DNA of 64,000 bases from Gordonibacter pamelaeae. GTDB taxonomy: Bacteria; Actinomycetota; Coriobacteriia; Coriobacteriales; Eggerthellaceae. The notes beneath the pieces are model-generated. The model made no database searches. It saw only the letters and a list, made by a program, of their open reading frames with translations, and had not been told where the DNA came from. Both the position numbers and the translations under genes were made by a program. Below, one piece after another: positions 43,257 to 52,883 of the stretch. Where the stretch lies: NCBI RefSeq assembly GCF_042665095.1, contig NZ_JBHTBV010000002.1, one strand, 5' to 3'. Positions within the stretch are counted from its first letter, which is position 1, and the number at the start of each line of letters is the position of its first letter.

Positions 43257-43318
43257 GCTCTTCCGCTATCACCGGTGGTCGCGCGCGACGCGCTCCGCGT
43301 GGCCACCTCTTCCCCCTG

Positions 43319-43380
43319 CGCCCCCTGCGCTGAATCCGGTCCCAAATGGCGAACGAGAACCGGATTCAGCGCAGGGGGCG
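43319..43380. terminator. Terminator after arcA, 22-bp perfect stem
   Basis: Perfect 22-bp arms (43319-43340 and 43359-43380, core CTGCGCTGAATCCGGT) flank an 18-nt loop, and the right arm is followed by TTCTCTCT. The rest of the 321-bp gap to the XRE gene is AT-richer and should hold its promoter. Confidence 0.85.
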
Positions 43381-43577
43381 TTCTCTCTGTACAGCTGGAG
43401 ACGCCGCCCCGCATGCGCACTCCCGGCAACGTCCTGCGTCATTCTAAATAACACCTGTTCAAACGTATTGTAAAGCACTTTTGACACAGAAAAGGGTCGC
43501 GAAGCGAGACGTGTCAAAGCCCTTTGATGGTACACTTCCCTGCGTCATGGCAACCTTGGATCAACGAAGGGAAACGC

Positions 43578-44165
43578 ATGGAGCTCGGCAGCCAGATCAA
43601 ACGCCACCGAACGGAACGCGGACTCTCGCAAGACGACCTCGCCGCGAAGATCTACGTCTCGCGCCAGACCGTCTCAAGCTGGGAGAACGACAAGACCTAC
43701 CCTGACGTGGAAAGCCTGCTGCTCCTTAGCGTCCTCTTCGACGTAACGGTCGACGAACTGATCAAAGGAGACGTGGAAGCCATGAAGGAAGCAATCGAGA
43801 ACGACTACCGGAAGATGATCTACCTGGCGTGGGGAGGGACCGCAGTCGTGGTCGTCGGATGTGCGCTCTTCATCGGAGGGTTCACCTTCTGGGATTGGGG
43901 GCTCGTGCCGTCCGCCATCATCGGGCTGCTGGTGTGGGGCATCGGCTTGGTCATGCTCACGGTGGTCGAGCACCTGAAGAAGCAGCACGACGTGGTGACG
44001 TACCGCGAGCTGGTGGCCTTCTCGAAAGGTGAGCCCATCGACCGCAACAACGCCAAAAGCCTGCGCGCACGGCGGCATCCCGTGCTCAGAGGCGTGCTCC
44101 TCACCCTCGTAGCCGCCGCGGTAGGCGCCGTTCTAGGCTACTTCGGCTACCAGCTCTTCGGGTAG
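43578..44165 (+). CDS. XRE-family regulator with membrane domain
   Basis: This 195-residue protein has an N-terminal Cro/XRE helix-turn-helix (residues 5-60: LGSQIKRHRTERGLSQDDLA, then YVSRQTVSSWENDKTYPDVE). Two central helices (about residues 78-125) and one C-terminal helix (about 170-192) span the membrane. Such membrane-tied XRE proteins are widespread and usually of unknown signal. It is preceded by a GAAGGGAAA ribosome site and transcribed alone. Confidence 0.85.
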   Translation: MELGSQIKRHRTERGLSQDDLAAKIYVSRQTVSSWENDKTYPDVESLLLLSVLFDVTVDELIKGDVEAMKEAIENDYRKMIYLAWGGTAVVVVGCALFIGGFTFWDWGLVPSAIIGLLVWGIGLVMLTVVEHLKKQHDVVTYRELVAFSKGEPIDRNNAKSLRARRHPVLRGVLLTLVAAAVGAVLGYFGYQLFG

Positions 44166-44241
44166 AGTCGCAGCGAGCAAAACGCACGTCGTGTGTCGAT
44201 CAGAAGCAAGTTGATCGCGTTCACGATATCGAATATTCGGC

Positions 44242-44438
44242 TACGGTAATGGATTTGGAATTTTTTATCGATATATTACCGAATCGCGGGAATTCTTGTC
44301 CGAAGCCCGCTTTTGGGCATCCAACGTGCGGCTCTTCCCGCTGTTTTGGGCGGTTTTCTCGCCTTCGGAGGGGATTTCGGGGGCCTGATTGCCCGTTACG
44401 GTAAAATATCAGAAATTCTTTTCAATTCTATTACCGTA
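44242..44438. repeat. 197-bp AT-rich element with 9-bp terminal inverted repeats
   Basis: TACGGTAAT (44242-44250) and ATTACCGTA (44430-44438) are perfect inverted repeats at the ends of an intergenic segment between two convergent genes. Inside are inverted copies at 44275-44281 (ATTACCG) and 44396-44404 (TTACGGTAA). The element thus consists of two diverged units of about 38-44 bp, each with arms CGGTAA and ATTACCG and a GAA-TTTT-rich middle. It has no coding capacity. It could be a small non-autonomous mobile element or a pair of protein sites. Confidence 0.55.
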
Positions 44439-44519
44439 ATCTAAATAAGAGGCCCTTCTGCTTTCCTCCAGCACCGAAAAAGCGCCCCGACCGGGGAGGT
44501 CGGGGTGGGGTCGGCGCAC

Positions 44520-46010
44520 TTACTTCTGCGTGGTCTTCGCCTTCGTCTGGACCTTCTCGCCCTTGTCGACGGCAGAGCGGCCGCCGTGGTTGAAGCCGGT
44601 CTGGATGACGCCCTGGGTGTTGCCGGTGACGAACTTCGCCTTGTTCAGCGTGTCCATCTCCTTCTTCATATCCTCGACCAGCTTGATACACAGCTGCATC
44701 GAGAAGTCGGCGCGCGCCACGACGCGCTGGACGGTGGTGTCCTGCATATCGGCGGGCATCGGGTACGCGGGCACCAGCCAGCCGCTCATGCGCAGGCGGT
44801 CGGACAGGTCGTACAGCGACCACTCCACGTCGGCGTCGTCCTTCAGGCCCCAGCACACGATCGGAATGTGCGACGCATCCTCGTAGATCTCGAAGATGCC
44901 CATCTCCTTGAGCTCGGCGGCCAGGTAGCGCGCCACGTCGAGCGTGCGCTCCTGGATCTCCTTGAAGCCCTCGAAGCCGTTGCGCATGAGCACGTAGTAC
45001 TGGCCCACGATCTGCGAGGCGCTGCGCGAGAAGTTGATGGCCATCGTGGCCTCCTCGCCGCCCAGGTAGCTCACCCAGAAGATCAGGTCCTCGGGCAGCG
45101 CTTCCTTGCTGCGCCACACCACCCAGCCGATGCCGGGGTACACGAGGCCGTACTTATGGCCGGAGCAGTTGATGGACCACACGTTCTTCAGCTGGAAGTC
45201 CCACACCAGGTCGGGCTCCACGAACGGGGCGAACATGCCGCCCGACGCGCCGTCGACGTGGATGCGGATCGGCAGCTTCGGATGCTCCTGGTTGTACGCT
45301 TCCACCAGCTCGTCGAGCTTCTGCACGTCGTCGAACTTGCCGGTGTAGGTGATGCCGAGGATGGCCGTAATGCCGATGGTGTGGTCGTCCACGTAGTCCA
45401 TGACCGTGTCCATGTTCAGCGACAGATGGTCCTTCTCAAGCGGCACGAGGCGCATCTCGATGTCCCAATAGCGGCAGAACTTCTCCCAGCACACCTGGTA
45501 GCCTGCGGAGATCACCAGGTTCGGGCGCTGCTCGGTGTAGATGTCGATGCCGGCGTCCTTCGCCAGCTTCTTCCAGCGGAACAGCATGCCGAGGCCGCCC
45601 AGCATGCAGGCCTCGGACGAGCCGACGGTGGACGTGCCCATGGGCTCCTCGGCCGGGTCGGCATGCCACAGATCGCCGATCATGGCGACGCAGCGGTTCT
45701 CGAGGTCGGCCGTCATGGGGTACTCGTCCTTGTCGATGGCGTTCTTCTCCATCGTCTCGGCCATGATCTTCGTGGCCATGGGCTCCATGTAGGTCTGGCA
45801 GAACGTGGTGAGGTTCTGCGTGGCGTTGCCCTCGATGGACAGGTACTCCTTGATCATCTCGTAGGCGATGCGCGGCTCGACCGGCTGGTCGTTCATCTTG
45901 AGGCGCGGCATGGCCACATCGGATGCCTCGGAGCCGAAGATGGGCGTCGAGTACTTGGTGCCTTCGTCCATGCTATCGAGGATCTTGCTGGTAGATGTCT
46001 GTTCCTTCAT
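44520..46010 (-). CDS. gadB: Glutamate decarboxylase
   Basis: This 496-residue PLP enzyme converts glutamate to GABA and CO2, consuming a proton. Motifs are TSTVGSSEACMLGG (about 126-139), the PLP-contact D253 in HVDGASGG and the Schiff-base K286 in SGHKYGLVYPG. The length is slightly above the usual 466 because of a basic C-terminal tail (GGRSAVDKGEKVQTKAKTTQK). It follows the antiporter gene by 46 bp. Together they form an acid-resistance or GABA-producing unit, as in gadC-gadB of other gut bacteria. Confidence 0.95.
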   Translation of the reverse strand: MKEQTSTSKILDSMDEGTKYSTPIFGSEASDVAMPRLKMNDQPVEPRIAYEMIKEYLSIEGNATQNLTTFCQTYMEPMATKIMAETMEKNAIDKDEYPMTADLENRCVAMIGDLWHADPAEEPMGTSTVGSSEACMLGGLGMLFRWKKLAKDAGIDIYTEQRPNLVISAGYQVCWEKFCRYWDIEMRLVPLEKDHLSLNMDTVMDYVDDHTIGITAILGITYTGKFDDVQKLDELVEAYNQEHPKLPIRIHVDGASGGMFAPFVEPDLVWDFQLKNVWSINCSGHKYGLVYPGIGWVVWRSKEALPEDLIFWVSYLGGEEATMAINFSRSASQIVGQYYVLMRNGFEGFKEIQERTLDVARYLAAELKEMGIFEIYEDASHIPIVCWGLKDDADVEWSLYDLSDRLRMSGWLVPAYPMPADMQDTTVQRVVARADFSMQLCIKLVEDMKKEMDTLNKAKFVTGNTQGVIQTGFNHGGRSAVDKGEKVQTKAKTTQK

Positions 46011-46056
46011 GAAAACCTCCTGTTTCGAAGTGTGATACCTACGTTGTCGCCGCGCG

Positions 46057-48312
46057 CTACCGAGCGGGCTTGTTGGTGTCGACGTCCGTCTCGCGCCGCG
46101 GGTCGGGCGTATCCGGGTCGGCGCGGGGAACGCCCTCGCCCACCACGGCCTCGGTGACGCTCGCACGCAGCGAGGGGTCGCCCTCGGCCGTGCGGTCGAG
46201 CAGATCGTCGCGCACCTCGCCCGCGTCCTTGACGTCGTCCTTGCGCGCATGCGCCGCGACGGGAGCCTCGCAGGCAGGCGGTGCCTCATGGGCGCCCGCG
46301 CCCGTGTCGAGGTCGATCTCGCGCACCGCCACCTCGTCGCGCATGACGGGCTGGGGCTCGGCCGGCACGTCGTCCGTGCTGACCGTGGGACCGGAGTCAA
46401 CCGCCATGGGGCCCGAGGGACGGCTGGTCACGCTGACCACCGCCGCCGAGATGCCGCGCGCGACCGTGGCGCCGAAATCGGAGCCGGGCCCGCCCCCGGC
46501 CGACATGCCGGCCGCTCCCGCGCCGCTCGGCTTCGCGCCGCCACGGAGGTTGTCCGTCGCCCGCGTGCGCTTGTTGATGGGCCCGCTGTCGCCGAGCGTG
46601 CTGGACTTCGCCGCCGGGGCCGCGCCCTTCTTCGGGTCAACCGCCACCGGGTCGGACGGCTGGGCCGCCTTGCGCGCATTCGGGCCCAGGGGCACCGCAC
46701 GCGCCGCCGTGCCCACCGGGGCGCCCTTGCCGGCATGCGCGCCGGCAACGTGCGCGCCGCTCGCAGTGCCGACACCCGCGCCAGCTGCCGCGCCGACCGC
46801 CGCACGGTTGGTCGGGCCCTGGGGAGCCCACCTATGCCGCAGCGCGTAGATGACGAACGGGATGGCCACGGATATCACGAACGCGATGCCGAGCGTGGCC
46901 TGGTACACCATGTTCGACTGCGCATCGAGGTTCGACGACGGGAAGAACGAGATGATGAGCGTTGCCACGGTCATGAACAGGCCGGCGCCCGCCACGATGG
47001 CCTTGAACGGCGTGCCGCCCGGCAGCTGGAACGAACGGGGCAGGTCCTTCTTCTTGAAGATGAGGTAGAAGTACCCGAGGAAGAACAGCACGTAGCCCAC
47101 CAGGTAGATGACCACCGTCAGGCCGATGGCCGTGAGGTAGCCCACCGACGAGCTGGACCCGCCGGACAGCGCGATGGAGCCGCAGAGCACCGCATCCCAC
47201 ACCGTGACGATGCAGGCCTGGATGACCACGGTCTTCACCGACACGCCGTGCTTGTTGACCTTCTTGAAGGAGGGGGGCAGGATGCCGTCGTGCGCCGTGT
47301 CGAGCAGCGCGCGGGACGGGCCCACGATCCAGGCCGAGATCTCGGCCAGCACACCCAGCGCCAGAAGCAGCGCCACCGCGAACACGATCCAGCTGAGGCC
47401 GGGGCCGATATGCTGCACGAAGATGGCGCGGAACGCCTCGATCACGCCGAACGACAGGTTGCCGTCGAGCACCGACGCCGGCAGCGTCGTGGCCACGGCC
47501 AGGCCGCCCAGCGCATCGAGCGCGATGGTGAGCACTGCCAGGATGATCATGGCCAGCGGGTAGTTGCGGTTCGGGTTCTTCAGCTCGTTCACGTGCGAGG
47601 CGGATGCCTCCACGCCCATGTACGCCAGGATGAACGACGCGAAGATCACGAGCGTATCCACCTTGCCGAAGTCGGGCACGAACGTGGCCGGCGTCATGTT
47701 GATCTGCGACACGCCGCCCGTGGCGAAGTAGTAGACCAGGCCAACCAGCAGCACGATGACGGGCAGGATGATGCCTCCCACGAAGCCCACCTTCGAGATG
47801 CGCGCCGTGTACTTCGTGCCGCCGAGCTGCGTGAGCGTGAGGATCCACACGATGGCGGCCACGCCGAAGAACATCACGAGCGGGTTGTTGTACAGCGCGT
47901 CCCACTTCACCACGTAGGCGAACGCCGCCAAGATGAAGAACGCCATGGTCACGAAGCCCACCGTGATCTGGAACCACTGGAAGAACAGCGCGGCGAAACC
48001 CCAGCGCCTCCCCAGCGTGTTGCCAACCCACGAGAAGATGCCGCCGGACTCCCACCCCTTCACCGTGGCCATCTCCGCCGCGCACATGGCGACGGGCAAG
48101 AACCACAGGATACCGCCGATGATCAAGAAGAACACCAGCTGGAACCCGGACGAGGCGAACGAGGGATACTCGTACACCGTCATCACCATGGACGCGGTGA
48201 TGGCGAAGAACCCGAAGAACGTCAAAGACCGCTTGAAAGACGGACGGCTCACCTTGCCCACGGGGCCGGGATCGGCCGAGGGCGCGACCGCCTGCTGACG
48301 GGTTTCGCTCAT
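46057..48312 (-). CDS. gadC: GadC-like glutamate/GABA antiporter with very long C-terminal tail
   Basis: This 751-residue APC-superfamily transporter has its first 480 or so residues forming 12 helices, with ITASMVMTVYEYPSFASSGF in helix 1 and MGVEASASHVNELKNPNRNYP in helix 6. The ordinary GadC has about 511 residues and a short tail that plugs the pore. Here the tail adds about 260 residues, first Ala/Gly-rich (AAVGAAAGAGVGTASGAHVA), then acidic and disordered (MRDEVAVREIDLDTGAGAHE). The ATG at 48312 has AAGGAG upstream. Coupling to gadB supports the substrate assignment. Confidence 0.88.
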   Translation of the reverse strand: MSETRQQAVAPSADPGPVGKVSRPSFKRSLTFFGFFAITASMVMTVYEYPSFASSGFQLVFFLIIGGILWFLPVAMCAAEMATVKGWESGGIFSWVGNTLGRRWGFAALFFQWFQITVGFVTMAFFILAAFAYVVKWDALYNNPLVMFFGVAAIVWILTLTQLGGTKYTARISKVGFVGGIILPVIVLLVGLVYYFATGGVSQINMTPATFVPDFGKVDTLVIFASFILAYMGVEASASHVNELKNPNRNYPLAMIILAVLTIALDALGGLAVATTLPASVLDGNLSFGVIEAFRAIFVQHIGPGLSWIVFAVALLLALGVLAEISAWIVGPSRALLDTAHDGILPPSFKKVNKHGVSVKTVVIQACIVTVWDAVLCGSIALSGGSSSSVGYLTAIGLTVVIYLVGYVLFFLGYFYLIFKKKDLPRSFQLPGGTPFKAIVAGAGLFMTVATLIISFFPSSNLDAQSNMVYQATLGIAFVISVAIPFVIYALRHRWAPQGPTNRAAVGAAAGAGVGTASGAHVAGAHAGKGAPVGTAARAVPLGPNARKAAQPSDPVAVDPKKGAAPAAKSSTLGDSGPINKRTRATDNLRGGAKPSGAGAAGMSAGGGPGSDFGATVARGISAAVVSVTSRPSGPMAVDSGPTVSTDDVPAEPQPVMRDEVAVREIDLDTGAGAHEAPPACEAPVAAHARKDDVKDAGEVRDDLLDRTAEGDPSLRASVTEAVVGEGVPRADPDTPDPRRETDVDTNKPAR

Positions 48313-48513
48313 GCTCCAACTCCTTTCCTAGACGGGCGACGCCGCCATCCCAAAAGGCAGATGGATGCCGTCGCGTTTGCTTGCGTCCGTCCGTTCTATC
48401 AGACGCAGGAAAGGGAGAACGACGGAGGGGAGAAGGTTCACCCTCCCGTCGCTTAAGCGTGAGGTTCGGGATATGAAAGAGGGCGCGGACGCCCCGAAGC
48501 GGAACGCAGGCAG

Positions 48514-49110
48514 CTAGCAGCCAGCGGCCTTCGTGTAGGCCTCGATAGCCTCGTCGAGCAGTTTGCCGGTGGTCTCGCGCACGTCCAGACCCTCGGAGAT
48601 AGAGGTCACGGCGGCACCATCGACGATGGCCACCACGATGCGCGGCGTCATGGGAACGCCCGCCCGCTCGAGGATGCGCGCGATGGCGGCATCCAGCAGA
48701 ACGCGGCCCTTGCGGTAGGCCTCCGTGACCACGCTCGAATCAGCCGCGCCGATGAGCTGCGCGTAGTGCGCCTTGGGCACGATGGAGTCGTCCGGCAGGC
48801 ACGCGCGCGTCAGAAGCTCGGTAATGCGCGCGCGGCATTCCTCGGGCTCCAGCTTCTCGCACAAATCCGCCACCCGCTCGGCGCGCTGCGCCCACAGCTG
48901 GATGTTGTACATGCCCGCCTCGTGCAAGAGCTCGGTGACGGAGTCGAAGTAGTAGCCCACCGACGAGGACGCCGCCCCGGCCCACTTCGCCACCTTGCGG
49001 TACGTGACGGCCTTGGGACCCTCCTCGCGCAGGAGCGCGGCGGCGGCGAGCACGAGCGACGTGCGCGTGATCTGAGCCTTCAATGACTTCGGCGTTGACG
49101 ATTCGCTCAT
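48514..49110 (-). CDS. TetR-family regulator upstream of gad genes
   Basis: This 198-residue protein has an N-terminal TetR helix-turn-helix (LVLAAAALLREEGPKAVTYR, then AGAASSSVGYYFDSVTELLH) and an all-helical ligand domain. The ATG at 49110 has GGAGGGG upstream. It is transcribed toward gadC with a 201-bp gap, and lies behind an MHS transporter. It may control either neighbour. No clear palindrome is seen in the gap. Confidence 0.85.
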   Translation of the reverse strand: MSESSTPKSLKAQITRTSLVLAAAALLREEGPKAVTYRKVAKWAGAASSSVGYYFDSVTELLHEAGMYNIQLWAQRAERVADLCEKLEPEECRARITELLTRACLPDDSIVPKAHYAQLIGAADSSVVTEAYRKGRVLLDAAIARILERAGVPMTPRIVVAIVDGAAVTSISEGLDVRETTGKLLDEAIEAYTKAAGC

Positions 49111-49221
49111 AGACCCCTCCAACCTGCTCCCTGCCGCTGTTGCAACCGCCCCATTATACGATGAAATACGCGCCGGTGCCGAGACGGCCCGCCGCCGCGG
49201 CCCGGACGGCCGCCGAAAGAA

Positions 49222-49246
49222 GGAGCCGCCCCAACGGAGCGGCTCC
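49222..49246. terminator. Terminator candidate after MHS transporter gene
   Basis: GGAGCCGC (49222-49229) and GCGGCTCC (49239-49246) pair around a 9-nt loop, 37 bp beyond the stop of the leftward transporter gene. Confidence 0.5.
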
Positions 49247-49282
49247 CGGCAGGCCTCGCAGCGCGCGGCGCACGCACCCCGC

Positions 49283-50632
49283 CTACACCTCGGACAAGTC
49301 CTTGCCCGTGTGCTCGTGCGACAGGATCATGGCCACCAGCGCCAGCGCGGCGATGAACACCATGTAGAACCCGGGCGCGATGTCGTTGCCCGTCATATCG
49401 ATCAACCAGAACGAGATGAACGACGCCGAGCCGCCGAAGATGGCATTGGCCAGGTTGAAGCTCAACGCGAACCCGGAGTAGCGCACGTCGGTGGGGAACG
49501 TCTCGGTCAGGTAGCTGGACAGCGTGCCGTCGTTGATGGTGAGTATGAGGCACATGACCAGCTCGACCAGCAGGATGATCCAGAAGTTCTTCGTACCCAG
49601 CAGCATGAACGCCGGGATGGTGAGCACGATGAACCCGACGCAGGCGATGATGAGCATCTTCTTGCGGCCGAAGCGGTCGGAGATGCGGCCGGACACGAAG
49701 ATGAACCCGATGTAGGCCACCAGCACGATAGTGGTGATGATGGATGCCGCGCTCGGATCGTAGTTCAGCGTGGTCTCGAGGTAGTTCGGCAGGTAGGTGA
49801 GCACCGCATAGAAGCCCACGGCGTTCAACACGCAGGCGCCGAACGAGATGATGAGCACGCGCAGGTGCTTCTTGAACAGCGTGCGGATGGGATGCTTCAC
49901 GCTGGAACCCTGCTGCTTCAGGTGCTCCTGCATCTCCTCGTACACCGGGGAATCCTCGAGATACGTTCGGATGTAGTGCGTGATGTAGCCCAGCGGCAGC
50001 GCGAGCAAGAACGGTATGCGCCAGCCCCAGTCCACGACGAAGTCCGACGTGGCGCCCCAGGTGTTGAACATGAACGTGGCGAACAGCGAGCCCACGAGCA
50101 GGCCCGTGGCCGTGGACGCCGGCACCATGGAGCAGTAGAAGCCGCGGTGGTTCTTCGGCGCGTACTCGGCGATGAACGTGGCCGCACCCGCATACTCGCC
50201 GGCGGCCGAGAAGCTCTGCACCATGCGCAGCGCAAGCAGCAGCAGCGGCGCGCCCACGCCGAGGAGGGCGTAGCCGGGCAGACAGCCGATGAGGAACGTC
50301 GCACCGCTCATCATGAGGATGGAGATGGACAAGGCCCACTTGCGGCCCTTCTTGTCGCCCATGTTCCCCCAGAACACCGCACCGATGGGGCGCACGAGGA
50401 ACGAGAGCGCGAACACGGCGAACGTGCTCATCACCGCCACGAAGCGGTCCTCGCCCGGGAAGAACACGAGCGCGATGACCGTGGCCAGGTAGGAATAACT
50501 CGCGTAGTCGAACCATTCGATGAAATTGCCCAGGAACGACGAGAACGTGACCTTTTTCAGGGTTTTATGCTGCTCTTCTTCCGAGAACGACCGGGGAGGA
50601 ACAGCGTTGGCAGTACCGCTTTCAACATTCAT
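49283..50632 (-). CDS. MHS-family MFS transporter (metabolite:H+ symporter)
   Basis: This 449-residue, 12-helix carrier has the signature N-terminus of the MHS group (FSSFLGNFIEWFDYASYSYL) and RPIGAVFWGNMGDKKGRKWAL as its loop 2-3 motif. Relatives move proline/betaine, citrate, alpha-ketoglutarate or shikimate. The ATG at 50632 has AGGGGA upstream. It is probably monocistronic; the substrate is unknown, though its position beside the gad genes makes an organic acid attractive. Confidence 0.88.
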   Translation of the reverse strand: MNVESGTANAVPPRSFSEEEQHKTLKKVTFSSFLGNFIEWFDYASYSYLATVIALVFFPGEDRFVAVMSTFAVFALSFLVRPIGAVFWGNMGDKKGRKWALSISILMMSGATFLIGCLPGYALLGVGAPLLLLALRMVQSFSAAGEYAGAATFIAEYAPKNHRGFYCSMVPASTATGLLVGSLFATFMFNTWGATSDFVVDWGWRIPFLLALPLGYITHYIRTYLEDSPVYEEMQEHLKQQGSSVKHPIRTLFKKHLRVLIISFGACVLNAVGFYAVLTYLPNYLETTLNYDPSAASIITTIVLVAYIGFIFVSGRISDRFGRKKMLIIACVGFIVLTIPAFMLLGTKNFWIILLVELVMCLILTINDGTLSSYLTETFPTDVRYSGFALSFNLANAIFGGSASFISFWLIDMTGNDIAPGFYMVFIAALALVAMILSHEHTGKDLSEV

Positions 50633-50978
50633 GATAGTCCCCTAAGAAATGCGCGGCTTTGTGGAGCCGGGGACAAAACCGCTTGGCAAGCCTTCGCTTC
50701 ATGTGGAGCCCTCCTGACAAAAATGGGGAGATACGCTTCCAGCAACCGTTATGATAACGCCAAAACTCGGCCTACCACCAAGATGTAACGTTTACCCGGC
50801 AGGCAGCGCTCCGCGACCGGGGTCTGGGAGAAGGCGCGGAACGCGCGGAAACCAGCTGGAGCAAGCGGCGGCAAGGGAAGATCGCAGCGAGAACCCCGAC
50901 GCTGCGATGCCCGAGGCGCGGCGGCCGGCAGAACCGAGCCGCCGCGTTTTCAGAACCCCTGTCGTGCCCAGTCGGCTA
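50633..50978. other. 346-bp intergenic region
   Basis: No coding sequence is convincing here. The right part holds two hairpins beyond the stop of the leftward hypothetical gene: ATCGCAGCG (50881-50889) with CGCTGCGAT (50900-50908), and CGCGGCGGC (50917-50925) with GCCGCCGCG (50938-50946). The second is followed by TTTT on the plus strand. The left part should hold the MHS transporter promoter; I see no clear one. Confidence 0.5.
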
Positions 50979-51539
50979 TCAGTAATCTTCGAGCAGGTCG
51001 ACCTGCTCCTTGCTCGCACGCATGATGAAGTTGTGCTTGGCCCGTTGACCGCCCTGGGCCAGCTTGCGCAGGATGACGCGCTTCAAGCGCGGGTACTCGT
51101 TCATGCCGTACCAGGCGAACGCCGTGCCGCCCACGTAGCATTCCACGATGCTGTGCACGGGGGCGTTGGCATCGCGCTTCGCGTCGAGCTCCAGGTACTC
51201 GCGGATCTCGTCGGCGCATACGTCGCGGATAACGTCGGCGCTGATCTCCAGCTCGCGTGCAAGCTGCTTGAGCTGGTAGGTCACCTCGGCGTCATCGGCA
51301 TGCGGGAAATACGTCACATCGTAGGTGACGGCCGCCACGCCCGACGTCTGGGCGAACCCGAGGAACGAGTCCAGCGCCATCATCTGCACATGCTCTTCCG
51401 TGCGTTCTGCAATGTCCAGCTCGGCGGGGAAACCCTTGAGGCCGACTGCCCCGAACGCCTCCTTGAGCTGCTCCTCGGTCAGGGCAGGCTCGAACTCGAC
51501 CTCGGTGGCGATGTGGGTCAGATTGGTCGTGATCTTCAT
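50979..51539 (-). CDS. Hypothetical protein in amidinotransferase locus
   Basis: This 186-residue soluble protein begins MKITTNLTHIATEVEFEPAL. It is rich in Glu and Asp and has a C-terminal half with ECYVGGTAFAWYGMNEYPRLKRVILRKLAQ. I do not recognise the family. The ATG at 51539 is used; a GTG three codons upstream lies very close to AAGGA and is an alternative. It follows the EamA gene by 31 bp and so is probably in the same transcript. A link with guanidino-compound metabolism is only positional. Confidence 0.7.
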   Translation of the reverse strand: MKITTNLTHIATEVEFEPALTEEQLKEAFGAVGLKGFPAELDIAERTEEHVQMMALDSFLGFAQTSGVAAVTYDVTYFPHADDAEVTYQLKQLARELEISADVIRDVCADEIREYLELDAKRDANAPVHSIVECYVGGTAFAWYGMNEYPRLKRVILRKLAQGGQRAKHNFIMRASKEQVDLLEDY

Positions 51540-51570
51540 ATGACACACCGTTCCTTTCTTCTCGCTCGGC

Positions 51571-52737
51571 CTACTGCAGATGCTCGTCTTCCTCGGCCTT
51601 TTCCAGGCGGGCAGCCAGGTTCTCGCTGATCTCCTCCTGCTGCTTCTGCTTGCGGCCGACGATCATGCCCCTGATGGAGGGCACTGCGCCGCCGCCGATG
51701 ATGAGCAGGCCGCCGATGATGGTGTTGATGGTGAGCGCCTCGCCGAACACCACGAGGCCCACGAAGATGGCGACGGGCACCTCCCAGTACGCGATGGTGC
51801 CGTAGTCTGCGGCAGGCAGGTTACGGCCGGCAACCAGCAGGAATCCGAGCGCGATGGGACCGCAGATGATCCACAGGAGCACGGTGCCAATCCAGTTGAA
51901 CGGCGTGAAGTGGATGTTGAGCGCCCAGTTGGCCATGCTCGGGTCGATGCTGCCGAGCGAGTTCAGCACGATGGTGATGGAGCCGGCGCCGATGACGGCG
52001 AAGATGAAGTTCCACACGCCGCGCGCCGTGGTGTCGGCGTCCTTGCGATAGCCGTTGAAGAACATCGAGGCGCCGTAGAAGAAGCCGGAAGCGAGGCCGA
52101 ACGCATCGCCGATGCCCTTCTGCGGGAACTCGGGCGTGGACGGCACGAGGTTGAAGTCCACGAAGAAGCCGTTGTCGCCGAAGCCCATGAGGTTGTTGCC
52201 GAACAGCATGCCGATGAACACCGCCCCCAGGCAGATCCACTGCAGCTTGGACATAGGCTCCTTGCGGAAGATGCGCGCGAGCAATACGCAGACCACCGGG
52301 CCTATGTAGATGAACAGAACCGCGTTCGACACGGTGGTGAGCAGCGTGGACGTGACGTAGCACGCCAGCGACATGCCGATCATGAGGCCGCCGAGCGCGA
52401 TAGCCGGCGTGAGCTTGAGCTTCTTGAACACATGCACCTTGTGCGTGGCAAGAAGCAGGACGACGAAGAAGAGGACGCCCATGCCCATGCGCCCCACGGC
52501 CATGAGGGCGCCGATGGAATCGCCGGCGTTCAGGCCCGCCGCCCCGTTGAACATGTCGGTGCGCGTAGCCCAGCGGCTGAACAGCGGCACGAGGCCCATG
52601 CCGGTCGCCGAGATGAGCATGGCGATGGTGCCGAAGCCCACCCTCATCTGGTAGCTGCCGGAGCCGTCCTTGCCGTTGCCGAGCTCGGGCTTGTCACCCA
52701 GATCCGGCGTGTTGGTGGTTTTGTTGGTATCTGCCAT
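51571..52737 (-). CDS. EamA-type (DMT superfamily) transporter
   Basis: This 388-residue protein has ten transmembrane helices in two EamA halves (ATGMGLVPLFSRWATRT, then AVLFIYIGPVVCVLLARIF; second half GTIAYWEVPVAIFVGLVVFGE). Both ends are extended and charged. AAGGAGGACC precedes the ATG. It lies downstream of the amidinotransferase gene on the same strand and could export a product such as guanidinoacetate or ornithine; that is inference. A terminator-like hairpin between the two genes may reduce read-through. Confidence 0.85.
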   Translation of the reverse strand: MADTNKTTNTPDLGDKPELGNGKDGSGSYQMRVGFGTIAMLISATGMGLVPLFSRWATRTDMFNGAAGLNAGDSIGALMAVGRMGMGVLFFVVLLLATHKVHVFKKLKLTPAIALGGLMIGMSLACYVTSTLLTTVSNAVLFIYIGPVVCVLLARIFRKEPMSKLQWICLGAVFIGMLFGNNLMGFGDNGFFVDFNLVPSTPEFPQKGIGDAFGLASGFFYGASMFFNGYRKDADTTARGVWNFIFAVIGAGSITIVLNSLGSIDPSMANWALNIHFTPFNWIGTVLLWIICGPIALGFLLVAGRNLPAADYGTIAYWEVPVAIFVGLVVFGEALTINTIIGGLLIIGGGAVPSIRGMIVGRKQKQQEEISENLAARLEKAEEDEHLQ

Positions 52738-52796
52738 TGGTCCTCCTTAAAACCAGTAGCAAGAAAAAGGAAATCCCCTTTGCCAGCCGCAAATCG

Positions 52797-52848
52797 GGCC
52801 CTGTGAGGCCGAATGGGTATACGGGTACCTAGTCGGCCTCACAGGGCC
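52797..52848. promoter_or_regulatory. 16-bp inverted repeat upstream of EamA gene
   Basis: GGCCCTGTGAGGCCGA (52797-52812) and TCGGCCTCACAGGGCC (52833-52848) are perfect inverted repeats with a 20-nt loop, about 60 bp before the EamA start codon. This could be an operator or a leader hairpin. Confidence 0.5.
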
Positions 52849-52883
52849 GAATCGTGCATGCGGTGGTATAGGTTGAAGAGCAG

